In this document: in pieces, positions 42,502-53,298 of the stretch
Layout: each line of letters starts with the position of its first letter
Position numbering within the stretch: position 1 is the first letter of the stretch
From: an uncultured Gemmiger sp.
Lineage (GTDB): Bacteria > Bacillota > Clostridia > Oscillospirales > Ruminococcaceae
Direction: 5' to 3'
Length of the DNA stretch: 64,000 nucleotides
Assembly: GCA_944388175.1 (NCBI GenBank)
Contig: CALXHR010000001.1
Coordinates: forward strand, 1-64,000
Notes under the pieces: model-generated
What the model saw: the letters and a program-made list of their open reading frames with translations, nothing else
Database searches by the model: none
Told to the model about the DNA's origin: nothing
Program-made: the position numbers and the translations under genes

Positions 42502-43836
42502 ATGGCTGTCAAATACAACGGCAAGCATCTGGCAAAATTCATCCGTCCTGAAGAATATGAGGCGATCTACCCGCAGGTCGAGCTGGCCCACAAACAACTG
42601 GAAACCAAAACCGGTCCCGGTAACGATTTCCTGGGTTGGCTTGACCTGCCTGTTACTTATGACAAAGAAGAGTTCGCCCGCATCAAAGAAGCTGCGCAGA
42701 AAATCCGCTCGGATTCCGACGTGCTGCTGGTAGCCGGCATCGGCGGGTCGTACCTCGGCGCGCGCGCTGTGGTCGAGGCCATCTGCGGCCAGTACCACAA
42801 CGAAGTCGGCGACGGGCTCAAGATTTATTTCTGCGGCAACACCATCTCGCCGTCGGCGCTCAATGATATCATCGCGCTGACCAAGGGCAAACGGTTTTCC
42901 ATCAACGTCATCTCCAAGTCCGGCACAACGACCGAGACGGCGCTGGCGTTCCGCGTGCTGCGCAAGTTGCTGGAGGATTCCGTCGGCCCCGAGGAAGCCA
43001 ACAAGCGCATCTATGCCACCACCGACCGCGCCAAAGGCACGCTGAAACAGCTGGCCGACATCCAGGGCTGGCCCACGTTCGTGGTGCCCGACGACGTCGG
43101 CGGCCGTTACTCGGTGCTGACGGCGGTGGGCCTGCTGCCCATTGCCTGCGCCGGCATCGACATCGACGCGCTGATGCAGGGCGCTGCCGACGGCCGCGAA
43201 AAGTTTGGCCGCTGCAGCATGGACAACGACGCCTACCGCTACGCCATGACCCGCAACATCCTGTACCGCAAGGGCAAGAGCGTCGAGACGCTGGCCTGCT
43301 TTGAGCCGGACTTTGCCATGATGAACGAATGGTACAAACAGCTGTTTGGCGAGAGCGAAGGCAAGGACCAGAAGGGCCTGATGCCGACTTCCTGCATTTT
43401 CTCGACCGACCTGCACTCGATGGGGCAGTACCTGCAGGACGGCAGCCGCGTGATGTTCGAGACCTACGTCGATATCAAGAACACCCGCAAGGACTTTTAC
43501 ATCGAGCCGCTGGAGGGCAACTTTGACGGCCTGAACTTCCTGGCGGACCAGAACATGAGCATCGTCAACCGCAAGGCGATGGAAGGCACCATCCTGGCGC
43601 ATACCGACGGCGGCGTGCCGCTGGGCGTCATTGAGGTCGACGCGCTGGACGCGCATGACCTGGGCGAACTGATCTACTTCTTCTGGAAGGCCTGCGCGGT
43701 GTCCGGCTATCTGCTGTCGGTCAACCCGTTCGACCAGCCCGGCGTTGAGAGCTACAAAAAGAACATGTTCGCGCTGCTGGGCAAACCCGGTTACGAGGAC
43801 CGCAAGGCCGAACTGGAAGCCAAATTGCAGGGCTGA
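42502..43836 (+). CDS. pgi: glucose-6-phosphate isomerase
   Basis: 444 residues, the short Gram-positive form. Interconverts glucose 6-phosphate and fructose 6-phosphate. [17 protein letters not shown], the phosphate-binding [32 protein letters not shown], and the catalytic Glu/His/Lys regions toward the C-terminus ([14 protein letters not shown]). AAAGGAGGAG upstream of ATG 42502. Confidence 0.96.
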   Translation: MAVKYNGKHLAKFIRPEEYEAIYPQVELAHKQLETKTGPGNDFLGWLDLPVTYDKEEFARIKEAAQKIRSDSDVLLVAGIGGSYLGARAVVEAICGQYHNEVGDGLKIYFCGNTISPSALNDIIALTKGKRFSINVISKSGTTTETALAFRVLRKLLEDSVGPEEANKRIYATTDRAKGTLKQLADIQGWPTFVVPDDVGGRYSVLTAVGLLPIACAGIDIDALMQGAADGREKFGRCSMDNDAYRYAMTRNILYRKGKSVETLACFEPDFAMMNEWYKQLFGESEGKDQKGLMPTSCIFSTDLHSMGQYLQDGSRVMFETYVDIKNTRKDFYIEPLEGNFDGLNFLADQNMSIVNRKAMEGTILAHTDGGVPLGVIEVDALDAHDLGELIYFFWKACAVSGYLLSVNPFDQPGVESYKKNMFALLGKPGYEDRKAELEAKLQG

Positions 43837-43884
43837 CGGAAACCCGCGCCGCAAGGCGCTCACAATACAAGGAGGTACCCCCCT

Positions 43885-44289
43885 ATGCTGAAACTGATTG
43901 TTGGAACCAAAGGCGCTGGCAAGACCAAGACGATGCTTGAGATGATCGACAAGGCGACCAAAACCACTTCCGGCAATATTGTTGTCATTGAAAAATGCAT
44001 GAAGCTCACCACCGAGATCAACCACGCTGCCCGCCTGGTCGACGTGGATGAATACAATGTGGTTGGCGCCGACATGCTGTACGGCTTTGTGGCGGGCGTG
44101 CTGGCCGGCAACTACGATATCACGGAACTGTTCATCGACGGCATCCTGCGCATCATCGACCACAACCTCGACGAAGCGGAAAAGGTGCTGATGAAGATCG
44201 ACGCCATCACCAAGAACATCGAAGTCGTGGTCACGGTTTCCGCCGATCCGTCGGATCTGCCCGAGGGGCTCAAGAAATACGTGATCTGA
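43885..44289 (+). CDS. small P-loop protein of unknown function
   Basis: 134 residues. The N-terminus is a Walker A loop (LIVGTKGAGKTKTMLEMID), and a hydrophobic strand ending in Asp (ELFIDGIL) could be Walker B. No helicase, kinase or AAA-specific motif follows. I recall similar short proteins as conserved in Clostridia but cannot name a function. It has its own AAGGAGG, follows pgi by 48 nt and ends at a strong terminator, so it probably shares the pgi transcript. Confidence 0.75.
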   Translation: MLKLIVGTKGAGKTKTMLEMIDKATKTTSGNIVVIEKCMKLTTEINHAARLVDVDEYNVVGADMLYGFVAGVLAGNYDITELFIDGILRIIDHNLDEAEKVLMKIDAITKNIEVVVTVSADPSDLPEGLKKYVI

Positions 44290-44313
44290 CACGCAGAGCA
44301 CAGTGATATGCAC

Positions 44314-44349
44314 AACGGGGCGGGGGACAGCGTCTTCCGCCCCGTTTTT
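44314..44349 (+). terminator. intrinsic terminator of the pgi transcript
   Basis: 10-bp perfect stem AACGGGGCGG (44314-44323) with 44337-44346, 13-nt loop, TTTTT. Confidence 0.85.
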
Positions 44350-44394
44350 ATGCCGAAAACTCGAAAAAACGCGCAACTTTTTGTGTTTTACCGG

Positions 44395-44423
44395 TTGACA
44401 AGCCCCTGCCACTTGTGTATACT
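44395..44423 (+). promoter_or_regulatory. strong sigma-A promoter of yceD-rpmF
   Basis: Consensus TTGACA (44395-44400), 17-nt spacer, TATACT (44418-44423), 25 nt before yceD. Confidence 0.85.
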
Positions 44424-44448
44424 ATTTAAGCAACCTTTGAGGTGTACT

Positions 44449-44949
44449 ATGCAATTTGATCTGCGATCGTTTCTGGAAAGCGCCAGGGTGCCCTACCAAA
44501 CGCATTTTCTGGCGGAACTTACCCAGGCGGATTTCGGTGGCTTTACGCTGGCTGCCCCGGCAGAATGTGACTTTACGGCAACGCCCACCGCTGATGGCGC
44601 GGCGTTGCTGTTGTGTGTAAAGGCACAGGTCGATGCCGCATGCGCCCGCTGCCTGGAACCGCTGCACCGGGACTACGCGTTTGAGCGTGCGTACCTGATC
44701 CGCCTGCGCGACCTTGACGACCCGGATTTTGAATTGCCCTGCCCGCAGGAAGGTTGTATTGACCTCAACGAACTCGTCTACCAGGAACTGATCTTTGAGG
44801 TCCCCACGGTTCTGCTTTGCAGCGCCGATTGTCAAGGCCTATGCCCCATCTGCGGCAAGAAGAAGGCGGCGGGTTGTACCTGCCAACCGGCAGACCAAGC
44901 TGCCCCTGCGGATGCAAGGCTTAGCATATTAAAACAACTGCTCAGTTGA
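44449..44949 (+). CDS. yceD: YceD/DUF177 family protein
   Basis: 166 residues. DUF177 proteins are encoded just before rpmF and help 23S rRNA accumulation. Family features: VDAACARCLEPL in the middle, an acidic segment (LDDPDFELPCPQEGCIDLNE), then LICSADCQGLCPICG-type LLCSADCQGLCPICGKKK near the end, a probable zinc site. ATG 44449 with GAGGTG upstream. Confidence 0.9.
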   Translation: MQFDLRSFLESARVPYQTHFLAELTQADFGGFTLAAPAECDFTATPTADGAALLLCVKAQVDAACARCLEPLHRDYAFERAYLIRLRDLDDPDFELPCPQEGCIDLNELVYQELIFEVPTVLLCSADCQGLCPICGKKKAAGCTCQPADQAAPADARLSILKQLLS

Positions 44950-44973
44950 ATTTCACCAAGGAGGTGTCCGATC

Positions 44974-45159
44974 ATGGCTATCGTACCCAAGAGAAAGCAT
45001 TCTCAAGCCCGCCGCGACAAACGTCGCTCTAATGTCTGGAAACTGGAGGCGCCTACGCTGGTGAAATGCCCGCAGTGTGGCGAACTGAAGGTTCCCCACC
45101 AGGTTTGCGGCAAGTGTGGCTACTACAAAGGCCAGGAAGTCATCAAGAAGGAAGCGTAA
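44974..45159 (+). CDS. rpmF: 50S ribosomal protein L32
   Basis: 61 residues. MAIVPKRKHSQARRDKRRSN, then a zinc ribbon VKCPQCGELKVPHQVCGKCG with four cysteines. Strong AAGGAGG upstream. Confidence 0.97.
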   Translation: MAIVPKRKHSQARRDKRRSNVWKLEAPTLVKCPQCGELKVPHQVCGKCGYYKGQEVIKKEA

Positions 45160-45170
45160 GTTTCCTGCAA

Positions 45171-45197
45171 GGGGAGGGCGTTGCCTTCCCCATTTTT
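45171..45197 (+). terminator. terminator or attenuator after rpmF
   Basis: 9-bp stem GGGGAGGGC (45171-45179) with 45183-45191, then TTTTT; 32 nt later the next gene begins, so read-through is likely partial. Confidence 0.7.
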
Positions 45198-45228
45198 GTT
45201 ACAGCGCATGCAAGAAAGGAGGGCCGCT

Positions 45229-46578
45229 ATGGCATTGTGCGTTCTGTCGGTCGACGAGACATCCCCGGCACAGGCGCTGGGGTTGGGTGCGGGCTGTACG
45301 CTGCTGGCCATTGACGGCCACCCGTTGCGCGACGCGCTGGACTACCAGTTCTATTCAACGCCGGCGCGCTTTGTGCTGGAGCTCTGCCAGGACGGCCAGC
45401 GCCGTACCTTACAGGTAGAAAAAGGGGAGTACGAGCCGTTCGGCTGCAATTTCCGGACCTACCTCGGGGACGAAAAGCACAGCTGCGCCAACCACTGCAT
45501 GTTCTGTTTCATCGACCAGCTGCCGCCCGGCATGCGGGAACCGCTGTACTTTAAAGATGATGACGAGCGGCTTTCCTTTCTGTTCGGCAACTACATCACG
45601 CTGACGAACCTCACCGACCGTGAGATCGACCGCATCATCGAGATGCACATCAGCCCCATCTTTGTCTCGGTGCACACCACCAACCCGGAACTGCGCGTGC
45701 GGATGCTGGCCAACAAGCGCGGCGGCGAGACACTGCAATACCTGCCCAAACTGGCGGCCGGCGGCATCGAACTCAACTGCCAGCTGGTACTCTGCCGCGG
45801 CATCAATGACGGCGCCGAGCTGCGCCGCACGCTGGACGACCTGCTGGCGCTGCGCCCGCAGGTGGGCAGCATCGCGGTCGTGCCGGCCGGCGTGACCGCC
45901 TACCGCCAGGGGCTGTACAAGCTGCAAGCCTATGACCAGGCCACGGCGGCGCAGACGCTGGATATTTTGGAAGAATACAGCCGCCGCTGCCGCGCACAGT
46001 ACGGGCGCAGCATCGTGTACCCCAGCGACGAATGGTACCTGACGGCCGGGCGCGAAGTACCGCCGGCCGACTTTTACGACGACTTTGCCCAGCTGGAGGA
46101 CGGCGTCGGCATGTGGCGGCTCTACCACGATACGTTTTTGGAGGAACTGGCCGCCTACCGCGGCCTGGTGCTGCCGCACGGCATCGACGTCGTCACCGGC
46201 ACGCTGGCCGCCCCGCTGATCGAACAGTCCATGCAGGCGCTGATGCAGCGGTACCCGCAGGTGAAGGTCACAGTGCACCCCATCCGCAACGAGTTTTTCG
46301 GCGGCAATGTCAGCGTGACCGGGCTTGTAACGGGTACCGATATCATCCAACAATGCCGCGGCAAATTGCAAAGCGAACTGCTGGCCGTGCCGGAGGTTAT
46401 GCTGCGGGACGAGAAAGACCGCTTCCTTGACGATATCACACTGCCGCAGCTGGCCCAAGCGCTGGGCTGCCGGGTCATCGCCATCCCCACCGACGGCGGC
46501 GGGTGCTGCAAAGCCTGCCTGAGCGCGCACAAGCGCATCCGCCGGGTCAAACGGGGACCCAACGAAAGGAGAGAGTGA
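45229..46578 (+). CDS. DUF512 radical-SAM/PDZ-like protein
   Basis: 449 residues. N-terminal PDZ-like segment (SVDETSPAQALGLGAGCTLL), then a radical-SAM type cluster SCANHCMFCFIDQLPPGMR (Cx3Cx2C), a TIM-barrel part (FGNYITLTNLTDREIDRI) and the C-terminal DUF512 domain (YPSDEWYLTAGREVP, then NEFFGGNVSVTGLVTG and TDGGGCCKACL). The family is widespread in anaerobes and cyanobacteria and its reaction is unknown. It precedes der, an order common in Clostridia. ATG 45229 with AAAGGAGGG. Confidence 0.88.
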   Translation: MALCVLSVDETSPAQALGLGAGCTLLAIDGHPLRDALDYQFYSTPARFVLELCQDGQRRTLQVEKGEYEPFGCNFRTYLGDEKHSCANHCMFCFIDQLPPGMREPLYFKDDDERLSFLFGNYITLTNLTDREIDRIIEMHISPIFVSVHTTNPELRVRMLANKRGGETLQYLPKLAAGGIELNCQLVLCRGINDGAELRRTLDDLLALRPQVGSIAVVPAGVTAYRQGLYKLQAYDQATAAQTLDILEEYSRRCRAQYGRSIVYPSDEWYLTAGREVPPADFYDDFAQLEDGVGMWRLYHDTFLEELAAYRGLVLPHGIDVVTGTLAAPLIEQSMQALMQRYPQVKVTVHPIRNEFFGGNVSVTGLVTGTDIIQQCRGKLQSELLAVPEVMLRDEKDRFLDDITLPQLAQALGCRVIAIPTDGGGCCKACLSAHKRIRRVKRGPNERRE

Positions 46579-46579
46579 C

Positions 46580-47923
46580 ATGGCTAAACCGATCGTAGCC
46601 ATTGTGGGGCGCCCCAATGTGGGCAAGTCCACGATTTTTAACAAGCTGACCGGCCAGCGCCTTGCCATTGTGGAGGATACGCCCGGCGTCACCCGCGACC
46701 GCATCTTCTGCGACTGCGAGTGGTGTGGCCATACCTTCTTGCTCGTCGATACCGGCGGCATCGAGCCGCGCATCGACGACGGCCTGCTGGCCCACATGCG
46801 CGAGCAGGCGCAGATTGCCATCGACTCAGCGGACTGCATCGTCATGGTAGCCGATTTGACCGCCGGGGTGACCCCACAGGACCAGGACATCGCCGGCATG
46901 CTGATGCGCAGCGGCAAGCCGGTCGTGCTGGCCGTCAACAAGTGCGATACCATCGGCGAGCCGCCAATGCAACTGTACGATTTCTACGCGCTGGGCCTGG
47001 GGGACCTGGTCCCGGTCTCCGGCGTGCACGGCCACGGCACCGGCGATCTGCTGGACGCGGTGTGCGCGCACCTTACCTTTGCGGACGAGGACCAGGACGA
47101 GGACGACCGCATCACGGTGGCCGTCATCGGCCGGCCCAATGTGGGCAAATCCAGCCTGATCAATTACATTCTGGGCGAAAACCGCCTGATTGTTGCCAAC
47201 GAAGCCGGCACGACGCGGGACGCCATCGACACGCCGGTAGAAAACAAATACGGAAAGTTTATTTTTACCGATACGGCGGGCCTGCGCAAAAAGGGCAAAG
47301 TCGAAAGCGGTGTCGAGCGCTACAGCGTGCTGCGCAGCCTGGCGGCGGTCGAGCGCAGCCGCGTCTGCGTCATTATGATCGACGCGACCGAAGGTTTTAC
47401 CGAGCAGGACTCCAAGGTGGCGGGCTACGCGCACGAGCAGGGCAAAGCCTGCATCATCGCCGTCAACAAGTGGGACGCGGTGGAAAAGGACAGCTACACG
47501 ATGGACGCCATGCGCAAGCAGCTGCAGGCGGATTTCAGCTTTATGTCCTATGCGCCCATCGTCTTTATCAGCGCCAAGACCGGCCAGCGCGTCGACAAAC
47601 TGTTTGAGACGATCCACTTTGTGGATATCCAAAACGGCACCCGCGTGCCGACCGGCGCACTCAACGAGATGCTGGCCCGCGCCACGGCCAAGGTGCAGCC
47701 GCCCTCCGACAAAGGCAAGCGCCTGAAAGTGTTCTACATTACCCAGACCGCCACGCGGCCGCCTACATTTGTCTGTTTTGTCAACAAAAAGGCGTTGTTC
47801 CATTTCTCGTACCAGCGGTATCTCGAAAACCAGATCCGCGAAACGTTCGGTCTGACCGGCACGCCGGTGCGCATGATCACGCGCGAACACGGCGACGGCA
47901 CGGTAAAAGCAGGGAAGGTGTGA
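46580..47923 (+). CDS. der: ribosome-assembly GTPase Der
   Basis: 447 residues. Two tandem GTPase domains (G1 as GRPNVGKST at about 10-18 and GRPNVGKSS near 185; DTGG and DTAG switch motifs; NKCD and NKWD), then a KH-like domain ending TGTPVRMITREHGDGTVK. Needed for 50S assembly. AAAGGAG before ATG 46580. Confidence 0.96.
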   Translation: MAKPIVAIVGRPNVGKSTIFNKLTGQRLAIVEDTPGVTRDRIFCDCEWCGHTFLLVDTGGIEPRIDDGLLAHMREQAQIAIDSADCIVMVADLTAGVTPQDQDIAGMLMRSGKPVVLAVNKCDTIGEPPMQLYDFYALGLGDLVPVSGVHGHGTGDLLDAVCAHLTFADEDQDEDDRITVAVIGRPNVGKSSLINYILGENRLIVANEAGTTRDAIDTPVENKYGKFIFTDTAGLRKKGKVESGVERYSVLRSLAAVERSRVCVIMIDATEGFTEQDSKVAGYAHEQGKACIIAVNKWDAVEKDSYTMDAMRKQLQADFSFMSYAPIVFISAKTGQRVDKLFETIHFVDIQNGTRVPTGALNEMLARATAKVQPPSDKGKRLKVFYITQTATRPPTFVCFVNKKALFHFSYQRYLENQIRETFGLTGTPVRMITREHGDGTVKAGKV

Positions 47924-47927
47924 CGAA

Positions 47928-48593
47928 ATGATGCTTCATGCGATTGCGGCGGTCGTTTTGACGGCCCTGGAAGGGTATTTGCTGGGCAGCATCCTGTTCG
48001 GGGTGCTCGTTTCCCGTTTGCTGTACAAGGAGGATGTGCGCACCCACGGCAGCGGCAACGCCGGTATGACCAACGTGCTGCGCACCTACGGCGCGATGCC
48101 GGCGGTGCTGACGATTGTGGGCGATGTGGGCAAAAGCGTGGCGGCCGCGTTTTTGGGCCGGCTGTTGTTTGCGGCGCTGCTGGGCCCGGATGCCGTGCTG
48201 GAACCGGTGTGCGGCATGTACCTGGCCGCCATTTTCTGCATGGTGGGCCACAGCCGCCCGCTGTACTTTGGCTTTAAGGGCGGCAAGTGCGTGCTGGTCG
48301 GCGCCGGCGCGGCGCTGTCCATCAGCCCGGTGGTGTGCCTGGTGCTGCTGGCGGTATTTTTGGTGCAGTTCGCGTTTTCGCGCATCGTCTCGCTGGGCAG
48401 CATCATTGTGGCGGCGCTGTTCCCGGTGGCGACGTTCTTCTATTGGATGATCCTGGGGGCCAGCCTGCCGTCGGTACTGTTCAGCACGCTGTGCTGCGTA
48501 ATCATGGCGACGATGGTAATCTGGCTGCACCGCTCCAACATTGAACGCCTGAAAAACGGCACCGAATATCGCTTTGGCTCCTCCAAAAAATGA
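47928..48593 (+). CDS. plsY: acyl-phosphate glycerol-3-phosphate acyltransferase PlsY
   Basis: 221-residue integral membrane enzyme for the first step of phospholipid synthesis. LLGSILFGVLVSRLL, the motif 1 block THGSGNAGMTNVLRTYG, motif 2 GHSRPLYFGFKGGKCV (the usual GGKG is GGKC here) and motif 3 FSRIVSLGSIIVA. Five or more membrane helices. ATG 47928, with ATG 47931 also possible. Confidence 0.92.
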   Translation: MMLHAIAAVVLTALEGYLLGSILFGVLVSRLLYKEDVRTHGSGNAGMTNVLRTYGAMPAVLTIVGDVGKSVAAAFLGRLLFAALLGPDAVLEPVCGMYLAAIFCMVGHSRPLYFGFKGGKCVLVGAGAALSISPVVCLVLLAVFLVQFAFSRIVSLGSIIVAALFPVATFFYWMILGASLPSVLFSTLCCVIMATMVIWLHRSNIERLKNGTEYRFGSSKK

Positions 48594-48626
48594 CTGCTTT
48601 TTACGGCGGGATCGTACGGCTTGCCC

Positions 48627-48664
48627 GCGCTCCGCATGCAAAACCGCATGCGGGGCGCTTTTTG
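48627..48664 (+). terminator. intrinsic terminator after plsY
   Basis: 13-bp stem (48627-48639 with 48646-48658, one G.U) followed by TTTTT. Confidence 0.87.
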
Positions 48665-48757
48665 TTTTGCGCCGCTTTGTGGTGGGCAAACTAAGCTGTG
48701 CCCGGGAGGATGGTGGATAAATTGTACAAAAATAAGCATATGCGTAAAAAATAACTA

Positions 48758-48786
48758 TTGAAAATGCATTTGTACTCGTGTATACT
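48758..48786 (+). promoter_or_regulatory. sigma-A promoter of the ATP synthase operon
   Basis: TTGAAA (48758-48763), 17-nt spacer, TATACT (48781-48786), 36 nt before the first gene. Confidence 0.8.
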
Positions 48787-48822
48787 GGTACTGTTAACAG
48801 CGAAAGAGCGTACAGAGGGATT

Positions 48823-49089
48823 ATGAAGGGATGGTATGACGCGGCCCGCCATCTGGTGTGGGTGACGCAATTCGGCTTGTCGGTCTGCATGCCGCTGCTG
48901 TTGTGCACAGCAGGGTCTGTGTGGCTGCGGCAAACGTTTTCTCTGGGCGGCTGGGCCGTGCTGGCAGGCGTACTGCTGGGCGTCCTGGGGGCCGTGGGCG
49001 GGATGCGAGCCTCCCTGCGGGCGATGAACCGCCAGGGGAAAAGTAAACTTCCAGAGAACCCGCCGGTCTTTTTTGACCGGCACCGGTGA
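48823..49089 (+). CDS. AtpZ/AtpI-like small membrane protein
   Basis: 88 residues, two membrane helices (about 12-34 and 40-60) and a basic C-terminus. First gene of the ATP synthase operon; its position and size fit AtpZ, which with AtpI forms a membrane pair reported to affect Mg2+/Ca2+ supply or rotor assembly. ATG 48823. Similarity is mainly positional. Confidence 0.7.
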   Translation: MKGWYDAARHLVWVTQFGLSVCMPLLLCTAGSVWLRQTFSLGGWAVLAGVLLGVLGAVGGMRASLRAMNRQGKSKLPENPPVFFDRHR

Positions 49090-49103
49090 AAGGGGACCCA
49101 TAT

Positions 49104-49516
49104 ATGCACAAACACCTGGATATTCTGCGTCAGGTTGCACGCCTGGCTGCCGCCATCGCGGTGTTTACCGGGGGGATGCTGGCAGTTTACGCCCTGCTGG
49201 GCGCCTTGAACCGCGAAGTTGTGGTGGGGGCGCTTTTGGGCTGGGCCCTGGCCGTGGGCAATTTTTTTGCCTTATGTGTGACGGTCTCCAACGCGGTGGA
49301 TCGCGCTGTGCGCGAAAATAACCCGCAGGGGGCGCAGCTGACCATTCAATCTTCCAGCACAATCCGCTTGCTGGTGTTGGTCGGCGTCTATATTTTGCTG
49401 TTCCGCGCCGGGGTCTGCGACCCGCTGGCAACGCTGCTGCCCATCCTGTTTGCGCAGACGGCGCTGAAACTGGTGGAGTTTTTCCGCAAAGAGGAAAAGG
49501 ACGGTGACCCACCCTT

Positions 49517-49520
<4 letters not shown>
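49104..49520 (+). CDS. atpI: ATP synthase subunit I
   Basis: 138 residues with four membrane helices; short inter-helix loop AVDRAVRENNPQGAQ. AtpI-family proteins assist c-ring assembly. ATG 49104 with AAAGGGG upstream (GTG 49086 is in frame). Overlaps atpB by 4 nt (ATGA). Confidence 0.8.
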
Positions 49521-50652
<1,132 letters not shown>

Positions 50653-50676
50653 CAGGCGGGGAAGGGGGAGTACGCT

Positions 50677-51183
50677 TTGACGGGATTTGAAAGCTTTGTT
50701 GGCGTCAACCCATGGACGGCCTTGTTTACCTTCTGCAATCTGCTGATCACGTTTGCGGTGCTCAAAAAGTTCCTGTTTCAGCCGGTACGGCAGATGATCG
50801 ACGACCGCCAAAAGGAAGTCGACCAGATGTACGCGCAGGCAGCCCAGGCACAGCAGGCGGCGCAAACGCTGGAAGCAGAGTACAAAGGGCGCCTGCAAAA
50901 CATCCATGACGAGCAGGACGCCCTGTTGCGGGAAGCGACGGCCCGTGCGCGCCAGCGCGAAGAAGAGATCGTGCAGGCGGCCCGCGACGAAGCGCAGGGG
51001 CTGCGCGCGGCCGCAGAAGCGGATATCGCCCAGGCGCGGAAAAAGGCGGTCCATGATTTGAAAGACGAGATCGGCGGGATCGCGGTAGAGATCGCCAGCA
51101 AGGTGGTCGAGCGTGAAATCCGCGAGACCGACCATCAGGCGTTGATTGATTCCTTTATCCAGAATGTGGGGGATGCGTCGTGA
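50677..51183 (+). CDS. atpF: F1Fo ATP synthase subunit b
   Basis: 168 residues. One N-terminal membrane helix (about 12-34, PWTALFTFCNLLITFAVLKK), then FLFQPVRQMIDDRQKEV and a long Ala/Glu/Gln-rich stalk helix. Start TTG 50677. Overlaps atpH by 4 nt (GTGA). Confidence 0.94.
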   Translation: MTGFESFVGVNPWTALFTFCNLLITFAVLKKFLFQPVRQMIDDRQKEVDQMYAQAAQAQQAAQTLEAEYKGRLQNIHDEQDALLREATARARQREEEIVQAARDEAQGLRAAAEADIAQARKKAVHDLKDEIGGIAVEIASKVVEREIRETDHQALIDSFIQNVGDAS

Positions 51184-51716
51184 CCGAATGTGCAGCGCGT
51201 TACGGCGGCAGCCTGTATGCGTTGGCGGCCGAAGAACAGCAGGAAGAAAGAATCCTGCAGGAATTAACCCTGGCAGTGGCCAGCTGCCGGCAGGAGTCTG
51301 CCTATCTGCGGCTGTTGCAGACGCCCAGCATCCCCAAGCGGGAGCGCTGCGCCCTGCTGGATGAAGCGTTTGCCGGGATGCACCCCTATGTCGTCAATTT
51401 TTTAAAACTTCTGTGTCAGGAGGAACTGCTGGGCGAACTTTCCGGCTGCGAACAGGCCTACCGCGAACGCTACAACGACGCGCATGGAATCTTGGAAGCA
51501 ACCGTGACGTCCGCGGTGCCGTTGACGGAGGATGCGCGCGCCCGGCTGCAAACCGTGCTGCAGGCCAAAACCGGTAAGACCATCTGCCTGCACGAAAAGA
51601 CAGACCCGGAGGTCCTGGCGGGGCTCCGCCTGGACCTGGACGGAAAACGGCTGGACGATACGGTACAGCGCCGGTTGGAGCGGCTGCGCGATGAAATCCT
51701 TAGCGCAGGGCTGTGA
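51180..51716 (+). CDS. atpH: F1Fo ATP synthase subunit delta
   Basis: 178 residues. RYGGSLYALAAEEQQEERI at the N-terminus, the six-helix bundle that sits on top of F1, and the C-terminal LAGLRLDLDGKRLDDTVQRR, which is the family signature. GTG 51180. Confidence 0.94.
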   Translation: MTECAARYGGSLYALAAEEQQEERILQELTLAVASCRQESAYLRLLQTPSIPKRERCALLDEAFAGMHPYVVNFLKLLCQEELLGELSGCEQAYRERYNDAHGILEATVTSAVPLTEDARARLQTVLQAKTGKTICLHEKTDPEVLAGLRLDLDGKRLDDTVQRRLERLRDEILSAGL

Positions 51717-51757
51717 CGGCCGGACCTGATTTTACGGATTGAGTGGTGAAACCAACT

Positions 51758-53293
51758 GTGCAACTGAAGCCAGAACAGATCTCCCGCATCATACGCGCGC
51801 AGATCAAACACTACCAGAATGCGATTGAGCAGACCGAGACCGGCACTGTGACCATGGTGGGGGACGGCATCGCCCGTGCGGCGGGGCTGGACAACTGCAT
51901 GGCGGGGGAACTGGTCCAATTTGCAAACGGGGCCTACGGCATGGCGCAAAATCTGGAGGAAACCAGCGTGTCCATCGTCCTGCTGGGCGATGACAGCGGC
52001 ATCAAAGAGGGCGATACCGTGCGGCGCACCGGCAAGGTTGTCTCCGTTCCGGTCGGGCAGGGCATGATTGGCCGTGTGGTCAACGCCCTGGGGCAACCCA
52101 TCGATGGGAAAGGCCCTATCGAAGCGGAAACCTACCGCGCCATAGAAGCGCCCGCCCCCGGCATTTTGGCCCGTCAGCCGGTCAAACAGCCGCTGCAAAC
52201 GGGGATTAAAGCCATCGACTCGATGATCCCCATCGGGCGCGGGCAGCGCGAACTGATTATCGGCGACCGCCAGACCGGCAAAACGGTTCTGGCGACCGAT
52301 ACCATCCTCAACCAAAAAGGGCAGGGGGTCCTGTGCATCTATGTGGCCATCGGCCAAAAGCGTTCTACCGTCGCTTCTCTGGTCGAGACGCTGGAGAAAG
52401 GCGGCGCGATGGCCTATACGACGGTGGTGTGTGCCACAGCTTCCGAGTTGGCGCCGCTGCAGTACATCGCGCCGTATGCCGGGTGCGCGCTGGGCGAACA
52501 TTTTATGCACCAGGGGCGCGACGTGCTGATTGTGTATGACGATCTTTCCAAACACGCGGTGGCGTACCGTGCGCTCTCGCTGCTGATCCGCCGTCCGCCG
52601 GGGCGCGAAGCGTACCCGGGCGATGTGTTTTACCTGCACAGCCGTCTGTTGGAGCGGGCTGCCAAACTGCGAGAGGACCGCGGGGGTGGTTCACTGACGG
52701 CCTTACCCATCATTGAGACACAGGCCGGCGACGTGTCGGCGTATATCCCCACCAACGTCATCTCGATCACCGACGGCCAGATTTTTTTGGAGACGGAACT
52801 GTTCCACGCCGGGATCCGCCCGGCCATCAACCCGGGCATTTCGGTGTCGCGCGTCGGCGGCAACGCGCAGACCCGGGCCATGAAGAAAGTTTCCGGTACG
52901 CTGAAACTGATCTACTCCCAGTACCGCGAATTGCAGAGTTTTGCGCAATTTGGTTCCGACCTGGATGTGGATACCAAAGCCCGTCTGGCGCAGGGGGAGC
53001 GCATCGTCGAGGTGCTCAAACAGGACCGCGACAGCCCGGTGCCGATGGAAAAACAGGTGGCGATCCTGTATGCAACGGTGCACGGCATGCTGCAAACGAT
53101 CGCTGCCGCAGACATTTCGGCCTATGAGCAGGCGCTGTACCGCTATTTGGAGGAGAACGTCGCCGCGGCGGCAGTCATGGAGCGAATCCGCACGTCCGGG
53201 GACCTGGACGCTGCGGCCGAGGAACAACTCAAAGCGGTGCTGACGGCGTTCACAGAAACGTTTGCAGCAGAACAACAAACGGCGAAGGGGTGA
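51758..53293 (+). CDS. atpA: F1Fo ATP synthase subunit alpha
   Basis: 511 residues from GTG 51758 ([20 protein letters not shown]); GTG 51743 and 51746 are in frame. Beta-barrel, then a nucleotide-binding domain with Walker [15 protein letters not shown] and [12 protein letters not shown], and the signature [14 protein letters not shown]. Non-catalytic subunit. Only about 40 nt after atpH, overlapping atpG. Confidence 0.96.
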   Translation: MQLKPEQISRIIRAQIKHYQNAIEQTETGTVTMVGDGIARAAGLDNCMAGELVQFANGAYGMAQNLEETSVSIVLLGDDSGIKEGDTVRRTGKVVSVPVGQGMIGRVVNALGQPIDGKGPIEAETYRAIEAPAPGILARQPVKQPLQTGIKAIDSMIPIGRGQRELIIGDRQTGKTVLATDTILNQKGQGVLCIYVAIGQKRSTVASLVETLEKGGAMAYTTVVCATASELAPLQYIAPYAGCALGEHFMHQGRDVLIVYDDLSKHAVAYRALSLLIRRPPGREAYPGDVFYLHSRLLERAAKLREDRGGGSLTALPIIETQAGDVSAYIPTNVISITDGQIFLETELFHAGIRPAINPGISVSRVGGNAQTRAMKKVSGTLKLIYSQYRELQSFAQFGSDLDVDTKARLAQGERIVEVLKQDRDSPVPMEKQVAILYATVHGMLQTIAAADISAYEQALYRYLEENVAAAAVMERIRTSGDLDAAAEEQLKAVLTAFTETFAAEQQTAKG

Positions 53294-53298
53294 TCGGG

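Noticed and set aside
41377-44412. A 1011-codon open frame on the minus strand
   Set aside because: Antisense to the DacF-type gene, pgi and the P-loop gene, all well supported; no domain is recognisable.
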